Positions 46,502-58,119 are shown, numbered from the stretch's first letter. The stretch is 64,000 nt of DNA from Aselliscus stoliczkanus (GCA_033961575.1 CM066732.1:69230687-69294686); one strand, 5' to 3'. Program-made: numbers and translations. The notes: generated by a model from the sequence alone, not told the origin.

Positions 46502-46615
46502 GAATCATGAATATTCTTAATGGCACCTAGAATGGTGAATCCTTTCCAGAAGGTTTTTAATTTACTTTGCAAATATCCATCAAAGGAATCATTGTCTATG
46601 GCAGCTATAGCCTTA

Positions 46616-47146
46616 TGAAGAGAACTAAAATTTTGTCACTCTAAAGCTGCTTTTGGGGAAATTGACTTTAAGATGTTTAAGAAACAAGTCTTAAAATATC
46701 TTTTGGCCCTTTCTCTTTTCCTGCCCAAAAGATTCAAACAGAAGCTTGCTTCAGAAAGGAAATCTTAGAATGCTGCCCTAATCTAATTTGAATTAAGCAT
46801 GGTAAATAGGAGGACATCAGGCAGGTATCTATTAGGTAGGTACCCACCCACTGTGTTCCATCATTTAAGTTGTCCGGTAAGGATTTGCCTGCCCTGTAAA
46901 TTCTGCTCATTCTCACTTTTGTAATCTCACGCACCTTCCCCTCTTCTCTCCTTTGTGCATTAGATCTCATATACCCAATGTTGCCTTGTTGTCTTTGGAA
47001 TATTCATGTCTATGTGTGGTCTCCTTGTGCAGGTATTAAAACTTTGATTTTCTCCTGTTAATGTCTCTGTTAATTTAGTTATCAGCCCAGATAGAAGAAT
47101 TTAGAAGGTGGGAGGAAAAGTATTAATTATTTTTTTATACCCCACA
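46616..47146 (+). mobile_element. solo LTR, class I-like, inserted in Tigger1
   Basis: This 531-bp insertion starts TGAAGAGAACTAAAATTTTG and ends TACCCCACA. It has a CTTA duplication on both sides (46612-46615 and 47147-47150) and interrupts the Tigger1 sequence exactly there. TG...CA ends with a 4-bp duplication fit a class I solo LTR. ATTAAA near 47036 could be the polyadenylation signal. The family is not recognised, and orientation is by that signal only. Confidence 0.7.
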
Positions 47147-48500
47147 CTTACAAAATATATTTCTTAAATAATAATATTTGAAAGTCAAAATTACTCCTTG
47201 ATCAATGGGCTGCAGAACAGGTGTTGTGTTAGCAGGCATGGAAACAACATTGATCTCCTTGTCCATCTCCATCAGAGTTCTTGGGTGACCAGGTACGTTG
47301 TCAATGAGCAGTGATATTTTGAAAGGACTCTTTTTTTCTGAGCAGTAGGTCTCAACAGTGGGCTTAAAATATTCAGTAAACCATGTTGCAAACAGATATG
47401 CTGTCACCCTTGCTTTGTTGTCCCATGTATAGAGCACAGGTGGAGTAGATTTAGCATACTTCTTACAGCCCTTGCATTTTTGGAATGGTAACCGAGGATT
47501 GGTTTCAACTTAAAGCCACCACTGGTCTTAGCCTGTAACAAGAGAGTCAGCCTGTCCTTTGAAGCTTTCATGCCAGGCACTGACTTCTCCTCTCTAGCTA
47601 TGAAAGTCCCAGATGGCATCTTTTTCCAATATAAGGCTGCTATTTCTACATTGAAAATCTGTTGTGTAGTGTAGCCACCTTTATTAATGATCTTAGCTGG
47701 ATCTTCTGAATAACTTCATATAGATTTTATATCAGCACTTGCTGCTTCACCATATACTTTTTTGTTTTAGAGATTGTTTCTTTCCTTAAACTTCATGAAC
47801 CAACTTCTGCTAGTTTGTAACTTTTCTTCTGCACCTTCCTCACCTCTCTCAGCCTTCAGAGAATTGGAGAGTTAGGGCCTTGCTCTGGATTAGTTTTTGG
47901 CTTAAAGGAATGTTGTGGTTGGTTTGACCTTCTATCCAGACCACTAAAACTTTCTCATTAAGAGCATTAAGACTCTTGTACTTTGTTTCATTTGTGTATT
48001 CACTGGAGTCACACTTTAAATTTCCTTCAAGAACTTTCCCTTTGCATTCACAGCTTGGCTAAGTGATTGGTAGAAGAGGCCTAGCTTTTGGCCTATCTCA
48101 GCTTTCAACATGGCTTCTTCACTAAGCTTAATCATTTCTAGCTTTTGATTTAAAGTAAGAAATATGTGACTCTTCCTCTCCCTTGTATACTTAGAGGCCA
48201 TTATAGGGTTATTAATTGACCTAATTTATATATTGTTGAGTCTGAAGGAATAGGGAGAATGGATGAGAGGGAGAAAGACAAGAGGAAAGGCCAGTCAGTG
48301 GAATAGTCAGAGCACACACAACATTTACTGATTAAGTTCACATTCTTATATGGGTGTGGTTTGTGGTACTCCAAAACAATTACAATAGTAATACCACTGA
48401 TCACTGATTACAGATCATCATAGCAAATATAATAATAATGAAATTTTGAAATATTGTAAGAATTTCCAAAATGTGACACAGTGACATGAAGCTCCTAGAA

Positions 48501-49539
48501 AATTACATAGTACAGAGTACAAACCAGTCTTTTGGATACTGAAAAGTACTTTTGCTTAATTAAAACTTTAAAAATCATTGATCCATAAACCTCTACACTT
48601 AAGAATCAATGCCCAAATGCATGATTTATTTTAAGAGCCACACAGAAAAAAAATTGTTTCCAAAATGTTGTGTGTCTTTAAACTTCATGTACAGGGAAAA
48701 TATATGTGATTAATCGAAGAAAATTTCAAAAATAAATAAAAACTCAACCTTAAAAGAATATATATTTATATAAAATCCTTAGCAATATGACAATATCTTA
48801 CATTCTTTTATTCCATGAATTGATGTAAATAATACCCCTCCCCCCAAAAAAAGCAGAGAAAACTTACTAACATCACTGGATTTTAACAAAAAATATGCAC
48901 TTCCCACAAATTCAAGAACTGTATCATTGGCATGTTAGTAAAGGACTAGACTGAATCTAGTTATCAAGGGCAAGAACAAAGTTTTCTTCTTCAGAAATGT
49001 TCCAGTTCTAAAAGAGCTGAGTAAAAGATAATATTGAAGCAACCCCAATAAAACTCTATAGGGGGAAAAGAGGCTAAGAAAATCACTGGCTTCCATCCTT
49101 ATGGGAGTTTGTTCACAATGTGGATCAAGAGTATTTGGAAGTTTCTAGAAAATGTCATCTTGTGGCATATTGGGCCATTTAAAATTTGCAGTTAGCCTTC
49201 CACTCCACAACAAATTCTCAAGGGCATCCTTTGACTCAGTTGAGAAGGAAAAATTTGCAGCATTGTTTCCTTACCTCTCATACACATGCTAAAACAAACA
49301 AGGTATATTTTACACCAAAACTATTTTATTTATCCATCTTAATGTCTGTAAATAATGTTGGATTAAAACATTTTTAAGGGTAAAAAAGGTTACTGTAAAA
49401 TAACAAGATTTTAATTTAATGGTATGATACAAGCATGTTAGATACACTATACTTAAAAGAAAGCTGGAATATAGAAAGTACACATTAGTAGAGCAGCGGA
49501 GATAATTGGAGAAATTCATCATTATAGTGGGAGATTTAA
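48501..49539. other. Unclassified AT-rich DNA
   Basis: No gene or nameable repeat seen. Confidence 0.4.
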
Positions 49540-50215
49540 AGATACTTCTCATTAATTGACAAAACAGATAATGATTAGCAAACAGTGTAGGACAACATAA
49601 TCGACAAGTCTGATATTATCAACATGTAAAAGAGTTCTGCTTTCAATTATGATAAGTGCTCATTTGCAAACACATATGGAACATAACATGTATTTGTTAT
49701 AAGGGAAGTCTCAGCAAATCTCACTGACAATTTACTATACAGACTATATTCTCTAATCGCAATGCAATTTAATTGGAAGTTAACTTCCAAATGATAATCT
49801 AACCTCAAAATATTTGTAAATTAAAGATACTTTATTGTCATGTAATGATGGGTCATGAAATAAATATTGTATCAAATATGAATATAATTCTCATTTTTAA
49901 ATATTTAATGTCAAAGATACCTAAAATACTACTTATCAAAATTATCATACGTGTATATCATGGAAGTGAGGTTTCACATAACATTTATAGCAATTAATGG
50001 TATTATAAAATGGCAAAAAATATAATATTCTTGATCTGGCAGGCAAAGTTTCTAACACAAAAATAGATAAAAATCTGAAAATTAAACCTAAAGTAAGTAG
50101 AAGAAAACCTTTGGTAAAATAAAGCAGAAAAATAAAATAAAATAGAAAAAAATGAAACAAAAGAGAATATTAATGAAGATAAAAGTTTGTTCTTTGAAAA
50201 CTGTCAAAATAGTTT
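49540..50215 (+). mobile_element. old L1 ORF2 fragment
   Basis: Sense-strand ORF2 phrases survive without an open frame: CACATATGGAACATAACATG, AAGTCTCAGCAAATCTCACTG, CGCAATGCAATTTAATTGGAAG, and later AAACCTAAAGTAAGTAGAAG then GTTTGTTCTTTGAAAACTG. The order matches the endonuclease-to-RT part of ORF2. Probably the same old L1 as 52100-53170 and 53820-53945. Confidence 0.65.
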
Positions 50216-50256
50216 TCATCTATGATTTTTATTAAAAAAAAATGACACTGACTATT

Positions 50257-50695
50257 TTTTTAAAAGATTTTTTTGGGGAATTGGGGGAGGGGAACAGCGT
50301 TGGGGAATCGGGGAAGGTGAACAGACAAGTTGCTGTCTTATTTGTTCTTCAGTCTAGTTGCGGAGGATGTTGCTTCAATGGCCCATGTTGGTATCATCAT
50401 TGCGCTCTTCTCTGATGAGGTCAATCAGTTGCCGGCCTCTGGATGGTCACTCACCGCAGCTATTGGTAGCTCATGCTGGCTGCCAGCCGCCCATGCTGGC
50501 CTCCGGCCACTCACTGTAGTCTATGGCAGCCCACTGCAGCAGGGGCTGCAGCCCACACCGTTGCTGGGGCTCTCGCAGCCCAGCTCCAGGTGAAACTGTG
50601 GTTAGCTGTAAAGGGCAGTATCACATGTAGGATCTGAACCTGGGCGGCTGGTGTCCCAAACCAGCTCTTAACCAATGGGTCACTCAGCCGGCCCC
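50257..50695 (-). mobile_element. long composite SINE
   Basis: AAAAGATTTTTTTGGGGAATTG tail in reverse, TTGCGGAGGATGTTGCTTCAA, and head CACTCAGCCGGCCCC. It is flanked by ACACTGACTATT (50245-50256) and ACACTGATTATT (50696-50707), one mismatch. Confidence 0.9.
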
Positions 50696-50896
50696 ACACT
50701 GATTATTACAGCATCAAGTTTCTTGTACCGGATGCTTCCAAAGGCCAATATTCAAAATGTCATAGTTTGGAGTAAGGAGACATTTATTGATCAAGATCAA
50801 GAAGGCACCAGCTTGAAAATGTTATTGGTGAAATGACATTGAACACCTCGGCTCTCATCTTCTTGAAGGAAAGACTTCAATCAATAGACAGAAATT

Positions 50897-51027
50897 GGGG
50901 CCGGCTGAGTGGCACAGTGGTTAAGTGCTGGCTTGGGAAGCCAGTGGCCCCGGTTCGGGTCCCATGTATGAGGGCCAGTGACACTGCCCTCAAAAAAAAA
51001 AAAGAAAAATAAATAAATAAATAAAAG
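50897..51027 (+). mobile_element. short tRNA-derived SINE
   Basis: GGGGCCGGCTGAGTGGCAC head, family body, then an A tail with AAATA repeats. AGACAGAAATT lies at 50886-50896 and 51028-51038. Confidence 0.93.
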
Positions 51028-52099
51028 AGACAGAAATTTGTGCAGCATAAACAGCAGAAGTTTTTTAGTAAAAGAGAGTATACTCTTAGATATGGAGCAG
51101 GCTGACTCAGGAGAGAGTAGCAGCCTAGAAGAGTAAGAAGAGTATTAGAAAATGTGAATACACTCCAAAACATTGTGTGTAGGCTTTAATTCTTTGGATA
51201 GAATTGACTTCCCCTCTCCTTTCTCTTATCTCTCTTTCTCCCACTGAGATGCCTGGTCCTCTGGCATCTAGCAATGCATTTCTTTGATGTAGGGGCTTGA
51301 GTAAACATATCTCTTTGATTTAGAGATTTGGGTAAATACATCTCCTTAATTTAGGGTCTTGGGTAAACACATCCCCTTGATTTTGGGGGATATGTAAACA
51401 TCCTTTAGGGGTATGTGAAAACCTGAAATCCTGTTGGGCTAGTAAGGTACTGATGATCCTGACAAATAGGATGTGTCACCCCTCTTCTCTGACTTCTAAC
51501 AACACATCTCTTTGATTTACATATATGTATAAGCCTGGAGTCCTGCTAGGCAGCTGCCAGGGTTCCTGACCCAAGTAGGAGCTGCAGCAAGGGGCTTTCT
51601 AATCAGGGCTAAATTTCTCCTTCTGCTCATTTCTGTCTATCTACCTACCCTATCAAGAAGAAGAGGAGTCTTAGGGCTTCCACCAGTCCATGTTAAGAGA
51701 GCTCAGACTTTAGCCTTCTTTTATGTTAAGTGGAGAATGGGTGGGCAAAAGAGCAGTGTAGACCACAGACTTCTATAACCCAACAGGGAGCCAAAGAATA
51801 GCATGAAGTCTTTGAATCATTTTGTTCCCAGTCCTTGACCCCTAATAATCTGAGTCAGGTCCTGAGGCTCCTGCAAGTCTTTGCTAAAGCTCAAGCAAGC
51901 CTTAAGCAGAATTTCTCTAATAGTGTGTATCTATAGCAGGAGTTATTTGCTTTGAGGCCATGGGAGAAACACAGGCTAGAATTAAAGAAAGAGAAGAGAG
52001 CATTTCACTCTGTTGCAAACAAAATGTGTTTGGTTAATTAGGAATGAAAGGAAATTCTTATCTCATAATTGTATCTTCAATTACATTAATTTAGACTCC
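51028..52099. other. Unclassified DNA, possibly LTR-derived
   Basis: No gene. This stretch is richer in GC than its surroundings and contains the 31-bp tandem repeat at 51276-51400. The combination of an internal minisatellite and this composition suggests an LTR, but I found no ends or target duplication. Confidence 0.35.
51276..51400. repeat. 31-bp tandem repeat, about 4 copies
   Basis: Units resemble CATCTCTTTGATTTAGGG plus CTTGGGTAAA. Their starts are spaced about 30-31 bases apart (51281, 51312, 51343, 51373), with moderate divergence between copies. Confidence 0.8.
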
Positions 52100-52462
52100 A
52101 AAATCATTTCATTTAAAATCAGGAAGACAATAAGATGATTTTTACCACTAATTTATTTAGCATTTCATTGAAGATCCTAGCCAGTATAACAAGAAAAGGA
52201 CTTAGTATTAAGATTGAAAGATGTAAATGAAAGTGTCATTATTTGCAAATCATGAGTCTCTATGTAGATAATCCAAAAATGTTACAGTCAAAACTAAAAT
52301 TAATCAGTGAGCTTAACAAATATCTCAATATATGAGGTCAGTTGCATTTATACATAACACAATTGCTATCTCACAAATAATTAGACTACATAATTTTAAA
52401 AAGTTACATTTTACTATGACAAAAAATCTATATGATATATAGAATTATACAAAAGAATTATT

Positions 52463-52645
52463 GGGGCAGCCAGTTAGCTCAGTTGGTTAGAGTGCAGGCT
52501 CATAACACCAAGGTTGCCAGTTCAATCCCCACATGGACTGCTGAGCTGCACCCTCCACAACTAGCTAGATTGAAACAACTACTTGACTTGGAGCTGATGG
52601 GTCCTGGAAAAACACACTGTTACCTATCCCCTTCCCCCCCAAAAA
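52463..52645 (+). mobile_element. tRNA-Ile-like SINE
   Basis: The head CCAGTTAGCTCAGTTGGTTAG, then AACACCAAGGTTGCCAGTTC, closely follows tRNA-Ile(AAU) around boxes A and B. The body has CTGCACCCTCCACAACTAG and GACTTGGAGCTGATGGGTCC. It is flanked by AATTATT at both ends. It is an older, different subfamily from the CCGGCC-headed SINEs. Confidence 0.85.
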
Positions 52646-52750
52646 AAATTATTAAGAACTGTTCATAAAATTATAGATTTTTACTGAAAAGCATTAAAAA
52701 GCCCCCCAAAATTGAGATATCCTGTGTTCATTATTAAGAATAAAATTTAT

Positions 52751-53015
52751 GGGGTGGATGGGTGGCTCAGTTGGTTAGAGCACGTGCTCTGAGAAACAGG
52801 ATTGCCTGTTCGACTCCCGCATGGGATGGTGGGCTGCACCCCGTCCCCTACAACTAGATTGAAAATGGTGACTGGACATGCAGCTGACCTGCACCCTCCA
52901 CAACTAAGATTAAAGGACAACAACTTGACTTGGAGCTGATTAGTCCTGGAAAAACACACTGTTCCCCCAAGAAACATATTGTTCCCCAATAAAGTTAAAA
53001 ATAAAATAAAATAAA
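52751..53015 (+). mobile_element. tRNA-derived SINE with AATAAA tail
   Basis: Head GGTGGCTCAGTTGGTTAGAG, box-B-like GTTCGACTCCC, then GGGCTGCACCCCGTCCCC, two CAACTA blocks, GACTTGGAGCTGATTAGTCC, and GTTCCCCAATAAAGTT before an AAAT tail. ATAAAA[T/C]TTAT is found on both sides. Confidence 0.85.
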
Positions 53016-53170
53016 ACTTATTTTAAAAATCTTCATTTCTTTAAATTGTGTTACAGATTAAAGAAATTCTACTTAAATCTCATCAGAATTTTTTATACAA
53101 TCACATGTTAATTCTAAAGTATATATTACAAAGGGCAATGAGCAACCAGGATGCTATACTATACTCACAT

Positions 53171-53819
53171 ACAATTATTATAAGTAATTGTAAAGAAGCA
53201 ATATTCATATGTTGTACCAGATGTAAAGATATAATAATAAAAATAATTTAGTATGATGCAATAGTAAACAGTTCAAAATGAATAAAATAGAGACCTCAAA
53301 GTGAGATCCACTGATACACTGAAAATTTATAAGAGTTAGAGATAGAATGGCAGATATAGGGAAAAGGAGGAACCTTTTGGTAAACTTAGCTAGTTAAATT
53401 TGTCATCCATATTAAAAAACAAACAAACAGGGATTTCAACATATAATGAAATCAATTCAAGATATATTAAAAGCGTACGTGAAAGTTCTTACAGCAGCAA
53501 AATGTTGGTCTTTTTAAAAAATATATAGGTAGATGTTTTTCTGACTTTGTGATAAGTAAGGATTTCTTAAACAGTATGCATTCAATAAAACACTGAAATA
53601 TTGATGGCATTAATTTTAAGAGCAATAGTTAATCAAAAGACATTAAAGAAAATGAAATAACATATAAAATGATAGAAGGCATTTAAAACAAATGTAAAAT
53701 AACCCCAAAGCATTTATTTTTATAAAAAACAGAGTTTTTAAAAATCAAGGGCAAATACAATTAAGAATGAAAACCTAGATCTTAAATGCTGTCATCAAAA
53801 AAGTATAACTATGTGTGGT
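53171..53819. other. Unclassified AT-rich DNA
   Basis: No gene. Probably decayed L1, given the flanks, but no diagnostic words survive. Confidence 0.35.
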
Positions 53820-53945
53820 AATGAACTTTTAAATAAACTTATATGGCAATCATTTTGTAATATATACATATATCAGATCATTATATTGTACACCTAAAAC
53901 TAATATAGTGGTATATGTCAATTACATGTCAATTTTTTTTTGAAA
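53820..53945 (+). mobile_element. L1MA-type 3' end
   Basis: ATTGTACACCTAAAACTAATATAG and GTATATGTCAATTACATGTC are the sense version of the old L1 3' terminus, followed by a T-rich then A-rich stretch. Confidence 0.7.
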
Positions 53946-54270
53946 TAAATAAAAATAAGAAGTTTAATTCTCCCTTTTGAAAACAAGCGGAAAGTCTTCT
54001 CCCTTTTAAAGGATTTACTTTGGAATACTTCTGTCTCAGTTTGAAATGTAGGTAAATCCTAAGAATCTGAAAGCCACCTCTTTGAAATGTAACCAAGGAA
54101 GATATTGCCATTTGCTCCCTGTTTCAGTGGGAGGGTAGGAGCTTAGCTTCTGAGGGCATCTAGCTCCAAATTGCAAAACGACCTCCCATCATAAAGACAT
54201 GAGAAGCTTACTTTTCCTTTGGACAAAGCGGATCAGCTAACACAGATGGTCACCCAATTACCAAGTGAAG
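53946..54270. other. Unclassified DNA
   Basis: No gene or nameable repeat seen. Confidence 0.4.
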
Positions 54271-54342
54271 TTAGGATGAACTTGACCATACCAGGTATAG
54301 TTCATCCTAAATGGTATGGTCAAGTCCTCTTACTTGAGGACT
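54271..54342. repeat. interleaved inverted repeats
   Basis: Arms A TTAGGATGAAC (54271-54281) and B CTTGACCATACCA (54281-54293) are followed by their complements A' GTTCATCCTAA (54300-54310) and B' TGGTATGGTCAAG (54312-54324). A third pair AGTCCTC/GAGGACT follows at 54323-54329 and 54336-54342. Confidence 0.9.
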
Positions 54343-55142
54343 AGCTAGTGTTTCTCTTGAGAATATGGATGAGATGTATTGTATTTTCTTGGTTACAGAA
54401 AAAGGGGAATATTTCTTTCTGTGTTTGCAATGTCTGGTGGTGAGCTCCACATTCTGGTTTAGTGCTCATTCATTAATGAAATTGTTTGTTCTCTTCTACC
54501 TTGGCGAAGAGGTTTTCTCGGTTGGGAGGAGAGTGCTTATAATTATTTTTCCTCAACAATTTTGGTAGTAAGGATTGAATGTCTATCAGTTCTTGAATTA
54601 AGCAAGACCAAATGAAGGTCTGTGGTCACACCACAGTCAGGTAAGAGACCCTGAATTATAAAAACTCACCTTCTAATTCTCCACTCTTCTCGAATACTTA
54701 GCTGGAGGAACCATCCTTTCCAAATACAAGATTTTACTACTACCTAAGCATGGGTAATAAAGTCTCTAAAATCCTATCAGAATCACCATATAGTTGGAAA
54801 ATATGAGAAGTCAGGAATATTGCCTGCCAGTATTTCTGTTAAAAAGCTAATATTTGTCTATCATATTTGGAAGAAATATATGTGAATTCAGTCTTGCCAT
54901 GGCAAAAGGGTGGGTTTTCTTTGATTCTGATGAATTAACAATTTGCTGGAGTTGTTTTACAGGCTTTCTCCCAAGTAAATAAATTATTATTATTTATGCG
55001 ATGAATATCATTGTAAGAAAAATTACAAAATTTTAGATAGCCTGAAGAAAATATTGAGGAAATAGAAAAGGAAATGCAAGTTAAATGCACTGTGTTCACA
55101 GAACCCCGCAGCATCCCCCCCCCATCCTTTCTCTGCTGTCCC
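54343..55142. other. Unclassified DNA
   Basis: No gene or nameable repeat. A C10 run lies near 55115. Confidence 0.4.
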
Positions 55143-55633
55143 TGTGAGAGAGGGCAGGGGGCAGACAAATCACTAACCAGCAAAGATGGAGGATCAGTAA
55201 ATCAAGGAAAGATAAGAAAACCAGTCACAACTGGCCAAGACCAAGATGGCAAGGATATTCACCTCCAGGTAACCACCAGACCCATTATAGGGTCATTGTG
55301 ATACATCTCCATGTTAAATGACACACCTACCAACACCATGACACCTCCAGAGAGCACCATATAAGGACAAAAAAAGGGGTGTATCCCAAATTCCTGGAAA
55401 AATCCACCGATTTCCTGGAATTAACAGAATATTCCTCCCTGTCATTTCCATATAAAATACCTACCAAGTAAAAAGTACTGCCATACCTCAAATCATGGTT
55501 GTCTCTTTATGGGAGGCAACCTCTGCTCTGCCTAAGGGGTAGATCTTTATCTAGTAAACTACTTTCGCTTCATTTCCTGGGTCACGCTTTAATTCTTTCC
55601 TGCGTGAAGCCAAGAACCCTCTTTCCTGCAACA
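55143..55633 (+). mobile_element. probable solo LTR
   Basis: A compact GC-moderate block starting TGTGAGAGAGGGCAGGG and ending CTTTCCTGCAACA. It has a TATA-like CCATATAAAATACC (about 55448) and a U5-like end (CTTTATCTAGTAAACTACTT, then GCTTTAATTCTTTCCTGCG). The layout is retroviral. No target duplication was found, so the ends are approximate and the class is open. Confidence 0.5.
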
Positions 55634-55989
55634 TGTGCTCCCCATCTCCTGCCTTTCTTTATCCCTCCCTGCCTCAATCTGACTCCAGGGAAAGGTGAGG
55701 TGATAATATGTATTTTAGATGTCAGTTCCCTTCATTAGTGCATTTGCCTGCAAAGCAGGAAGAGGGCACAACTTCGTTAACTGCTAACAATTTACTTGCT
55801 ATGTTTGAGGACAGAGATTTGTGTGCCTGGTGTCTGAGCCCAGAGTTCACTCCATGTCTTAGCTCAGATCCCACCTCTATGGGTCCCTTCTCATCCGCAC
55901 ACCCAGCAGCCAGGAAAGCAGATTTGATCCAGAGCCCTGATCAGGGCCTGCTGGAGAATTTGGATAAAAGTACTCGCTTTCTGTGAAGG

Positions 55990-56685
55990 TGTCGCGTTCC
56001 TGCACGACAGAGCAGGTGGGCGTGGAGAAGGGACGGCGAAAGGTTAAGGAAAAGAGAGAGAACACAAAATAGGAGAGAAAACAGTTCGGGGCCAGGGGAC
56101 CCCAGCCTCGTGGACTGGAGCTCCGAATGGCGCCTGACCATTATTTTTATTATCTTACACATAAGCAAGGGTCAATGTAGCTTCCAGTGTCTGTGAGTCT
56201 CACACCCAAGAATTAATCTCCAGGCCTAATTTCCCAAGCCTGCAAACTCCTATTACCAGTGGCCCCATGAGGTTATTGTCATGTACCTCTAAGAGACAGA
56301 AGCTTCCTCTGTCAAGGCTTACTGATAAGGCTGCAGGGAGGACAGTTATTATCACATCAATAGGTCATTTCACAGGCAGGCTGCTAGAGCCTGAAGCAAG
56401 GAGTTTAGGCCCCTTTTCTATTTTCCCTGATTTCTCCCCTCCCTGATTTCTCCCATGGCACTTACTTGCACCCACGGATACCTACTGGCACCCACTGGCA
56501 CCCACTGGCACCCACATGACCATGTCTGACTTGGGTTGTCCCTCTCGTGGGATCTTACCCGTAACTGACTAGCTGGCCATTCTTTGGTGCCAAGTGGGGA
56601 TATATACAGTAAGCATAATATTGAAGTTATGATCTGTCTTTATGGAGAGACACATGAAGGCAGACAGGCAGGGTATAATGTGACA
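55990..56685 (-). mobile_element. solo LTR, class II-like, antisense
   Basis: On the + strand it starts TGTCGCGTTCC and ends TATAATGTGACA, giving TGTC...GACA termini. TGAAGG lies at 55984-55989 and 56686-56691, a 6-bp duplication. An alternative right end is 56654, also followed by TGAAGG (56655-56660). Its reverse-strand end (GCAGGAACGCGACA) resembles the GATGCGACA end of the LTR copies at 1781 and 19478. It contains a 10-bp tandem repeat (56486-56515). Confidence 0.65.
56486..56515. repeat. 10-bp tandem repeat TGGCACCCAC x3
   Basis: Three perfect units, with further degenerate units just upstream. It lies inside the antisense LTR. Confidence 0.9.
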
Positions 56686-56879
56686 TGAAGGCAACAAACA
56701 AGGTGTCAATCTGATGAACTTAAACACAGAAAGAAAGAACAAAATACCATGGAGTTTACATTTTTCTTATTTCCATGGGAAGAAAATCAGCCCTATTTGG
56801 ATCACCAGCAAAACTGATGCCATGAGAAACTACCCAGGACTCAAGGTGCCTCTACTTGCTATCTATGTGAATTTAATTT

Positions 56880-57000
56880 AATTGAGCCTAATATGAAATA
56901 TTGGAATATTAATACCTGCCTCAGCATTGTTGAACATTAATGAAGTAATCTAGGTACATCTCTTGAAATATTTTTGGCACATAACAGACATTTATTTAGT
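56880..57000 (+). mobile_element. MIR SINE fragment
   Basis: ATTAATACCTGCCTCAGCATTG, AATGAAGTAATCTAGGTACAT and TTTGGCACATAACAGACATT follow the 3' half of MIR in order. Confidence 0.65.
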
Positions 57001-57969
57001 GAGAGATTGTATTAAGGTTATAATGATTATAAACATAATTTCCCAAAGAATCACTTGTAATAAAAGCATCAGATTCAACATTTAATAGGCAAGCCGGTTA
57101 TAATCTTTCAAGGAACATATATATCACTGCCATAAACAATTAAGTTATATTTTATTATGGAAATAAAATACTAATAAATCAGGTCTAATATTCAGCTATA
57201 ATGAAAATATACCACAATGGGATTTTTTGTTCTTTTCTATTTTAAGGATGAAAGTAGGGCAGGATAATTTATTGCGATATTAATTTGTGTTTTATTCCCC
57301 CTCTTCTCTCTTTTTCCCCTTTCAATTAGGTAGTGAGACTGTTGGTTTCCTGGCCCCAGAAGAGATTTGTGTTGCTAGGCTAAATATGAGTTGCATGTAT
57401 ACAACTGTGTTCCTGGATTTTGATATCCAGATGTTTGATGTTCCTAAGGGTATTTTGCTAATATAGAGGGGAAACAGATGGATGACTTTTACATTTGTGA
57501 GAGACAGAGGGAAGATTCCCTAAGACTCTAGATAGATGCCAATGGGAAATGTACACTGTGGCTGGCTCCCTTGAGACACAATGGGATGAGTGAATTCACA
57601 TCCAGTGCAGCCCTTAAGAAAGCTGCAGCTAGGACTCCATGGCTCCACTCTTAGCAAAGATTTCTAGGCTTCAGTTTGACTCATCAACAGAAGGACTGAG
57701 AAATTCAAGAATCTTTATAATCTGGACAAACAGAATGCAGACAACCAAGAGAGATAAAGAGTGAAGACACTTTTTTCACATTCTAAGCATTGCTTAAGAC
57801 TCTTTGATTTTTGTGCAAAGGGGCACGGTAATGACAGAGTGATTTTCCTAATAGGCTGTCAGCACATAGGTTCTGAGCCATTATTTAATTTGATTAAATA
57901 AGTAATACCGAGTTTTTTGATGTTTTATCTCTTGAATGATCATGTCTGGGAGTAAAGCTCACATACAAA
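57001..57969. other. Unclassified DNA
   Basis: No gene or nameable repeat seen. Confidence 0.4.
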
Positions 57970-57981
57970 GGAGTTTAGAAT

Positions 57982-58106
57982 GTTTTTTTTGTTTTTTTGT
58001 GTTTTTTTTTTTTGAGGGCAGTGTCACTGACCCTCACATGTGGGATCCGAACCAGGGCCGCTGGCCTCCCAAGCCAGCACCCAACCACCGCGCCACTCAG
58101 CCGGCC
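57982..58106 (-). mobile_element. short tRNA-derived SINE
   Basis: Interrupted poly-T, GAGGGCAGTGTCACTGACC, CTGGCCTCCCAAGCCAG, GCGCCACTCAGCCGGCCC. The flanking word GGAGTTTAG occurs at 57970-57978 and 58109-58117. Confidence 0.9.
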
Positions 58107-58119
58107 CAGGAGTTTAGTA

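Larger units (their letters stand above)
43940..48201 (-). pseudogene. Tigger1 transposase pseudogene
   Basis: The transposase would cut and paste the element at TA sites through a DDD catalytic domain. The N-terminus starts at 48201 ([12 protein letters not shown]), with a CENP-B/pogo-like helix-turn-helix ([15 protein letters not shown]). Catalytic-domain pieces lie at 47619-47404 ([19 protein letters not shown]) and 47437-47135, with [10 protein letters not shown] and PIDQGVI bearing the second and third aspartates. Near 47640 the region of the first catalytic aspartate reads NVEIA, so that residue appears to be Glu. The C-terminus is at 44163-43981 (FKKLPQPPQTF). Stops, frameshifts and two insertions make it dead. 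Confidence 0.85.
43701..48500 (-). mobile_element. Tigger1-type DNA transposon relic, interrupted
   Basis: The left terminus CAGGCATACCTCAGAGATAG follows a TA at 43699-43700, as in pogo/Tigger elements. Familiar Tigger1 blocks follow in order (GCTAACCATCATCTAAGCC, TAATGGTTGCTTATTTACC, TTTGCTCATCCAAAACAAGC) and resume after the insertions. The opposite terminus is missing; recognisable similarity fades near 48500. Two later elements sit inside it: 44484-46501 and 46616-47146. Confidence 0.9.
52100..53170 (+). mobile_element. old L1 ORF2 fragment, split by two SINEs
   Basis: Decayed sense-strand ORF2 words: AAAATCAGGAAGACAATAAG, GAAGATCCTAGCCAGTATAAC, AAGTGTCATTATTTGCAAATC, and after the SINEs GAGATATCCTGTGTTCATTA. 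SINEs at 52463-52645 and 52751-53015 interrupt it. Confidence 0.65.
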
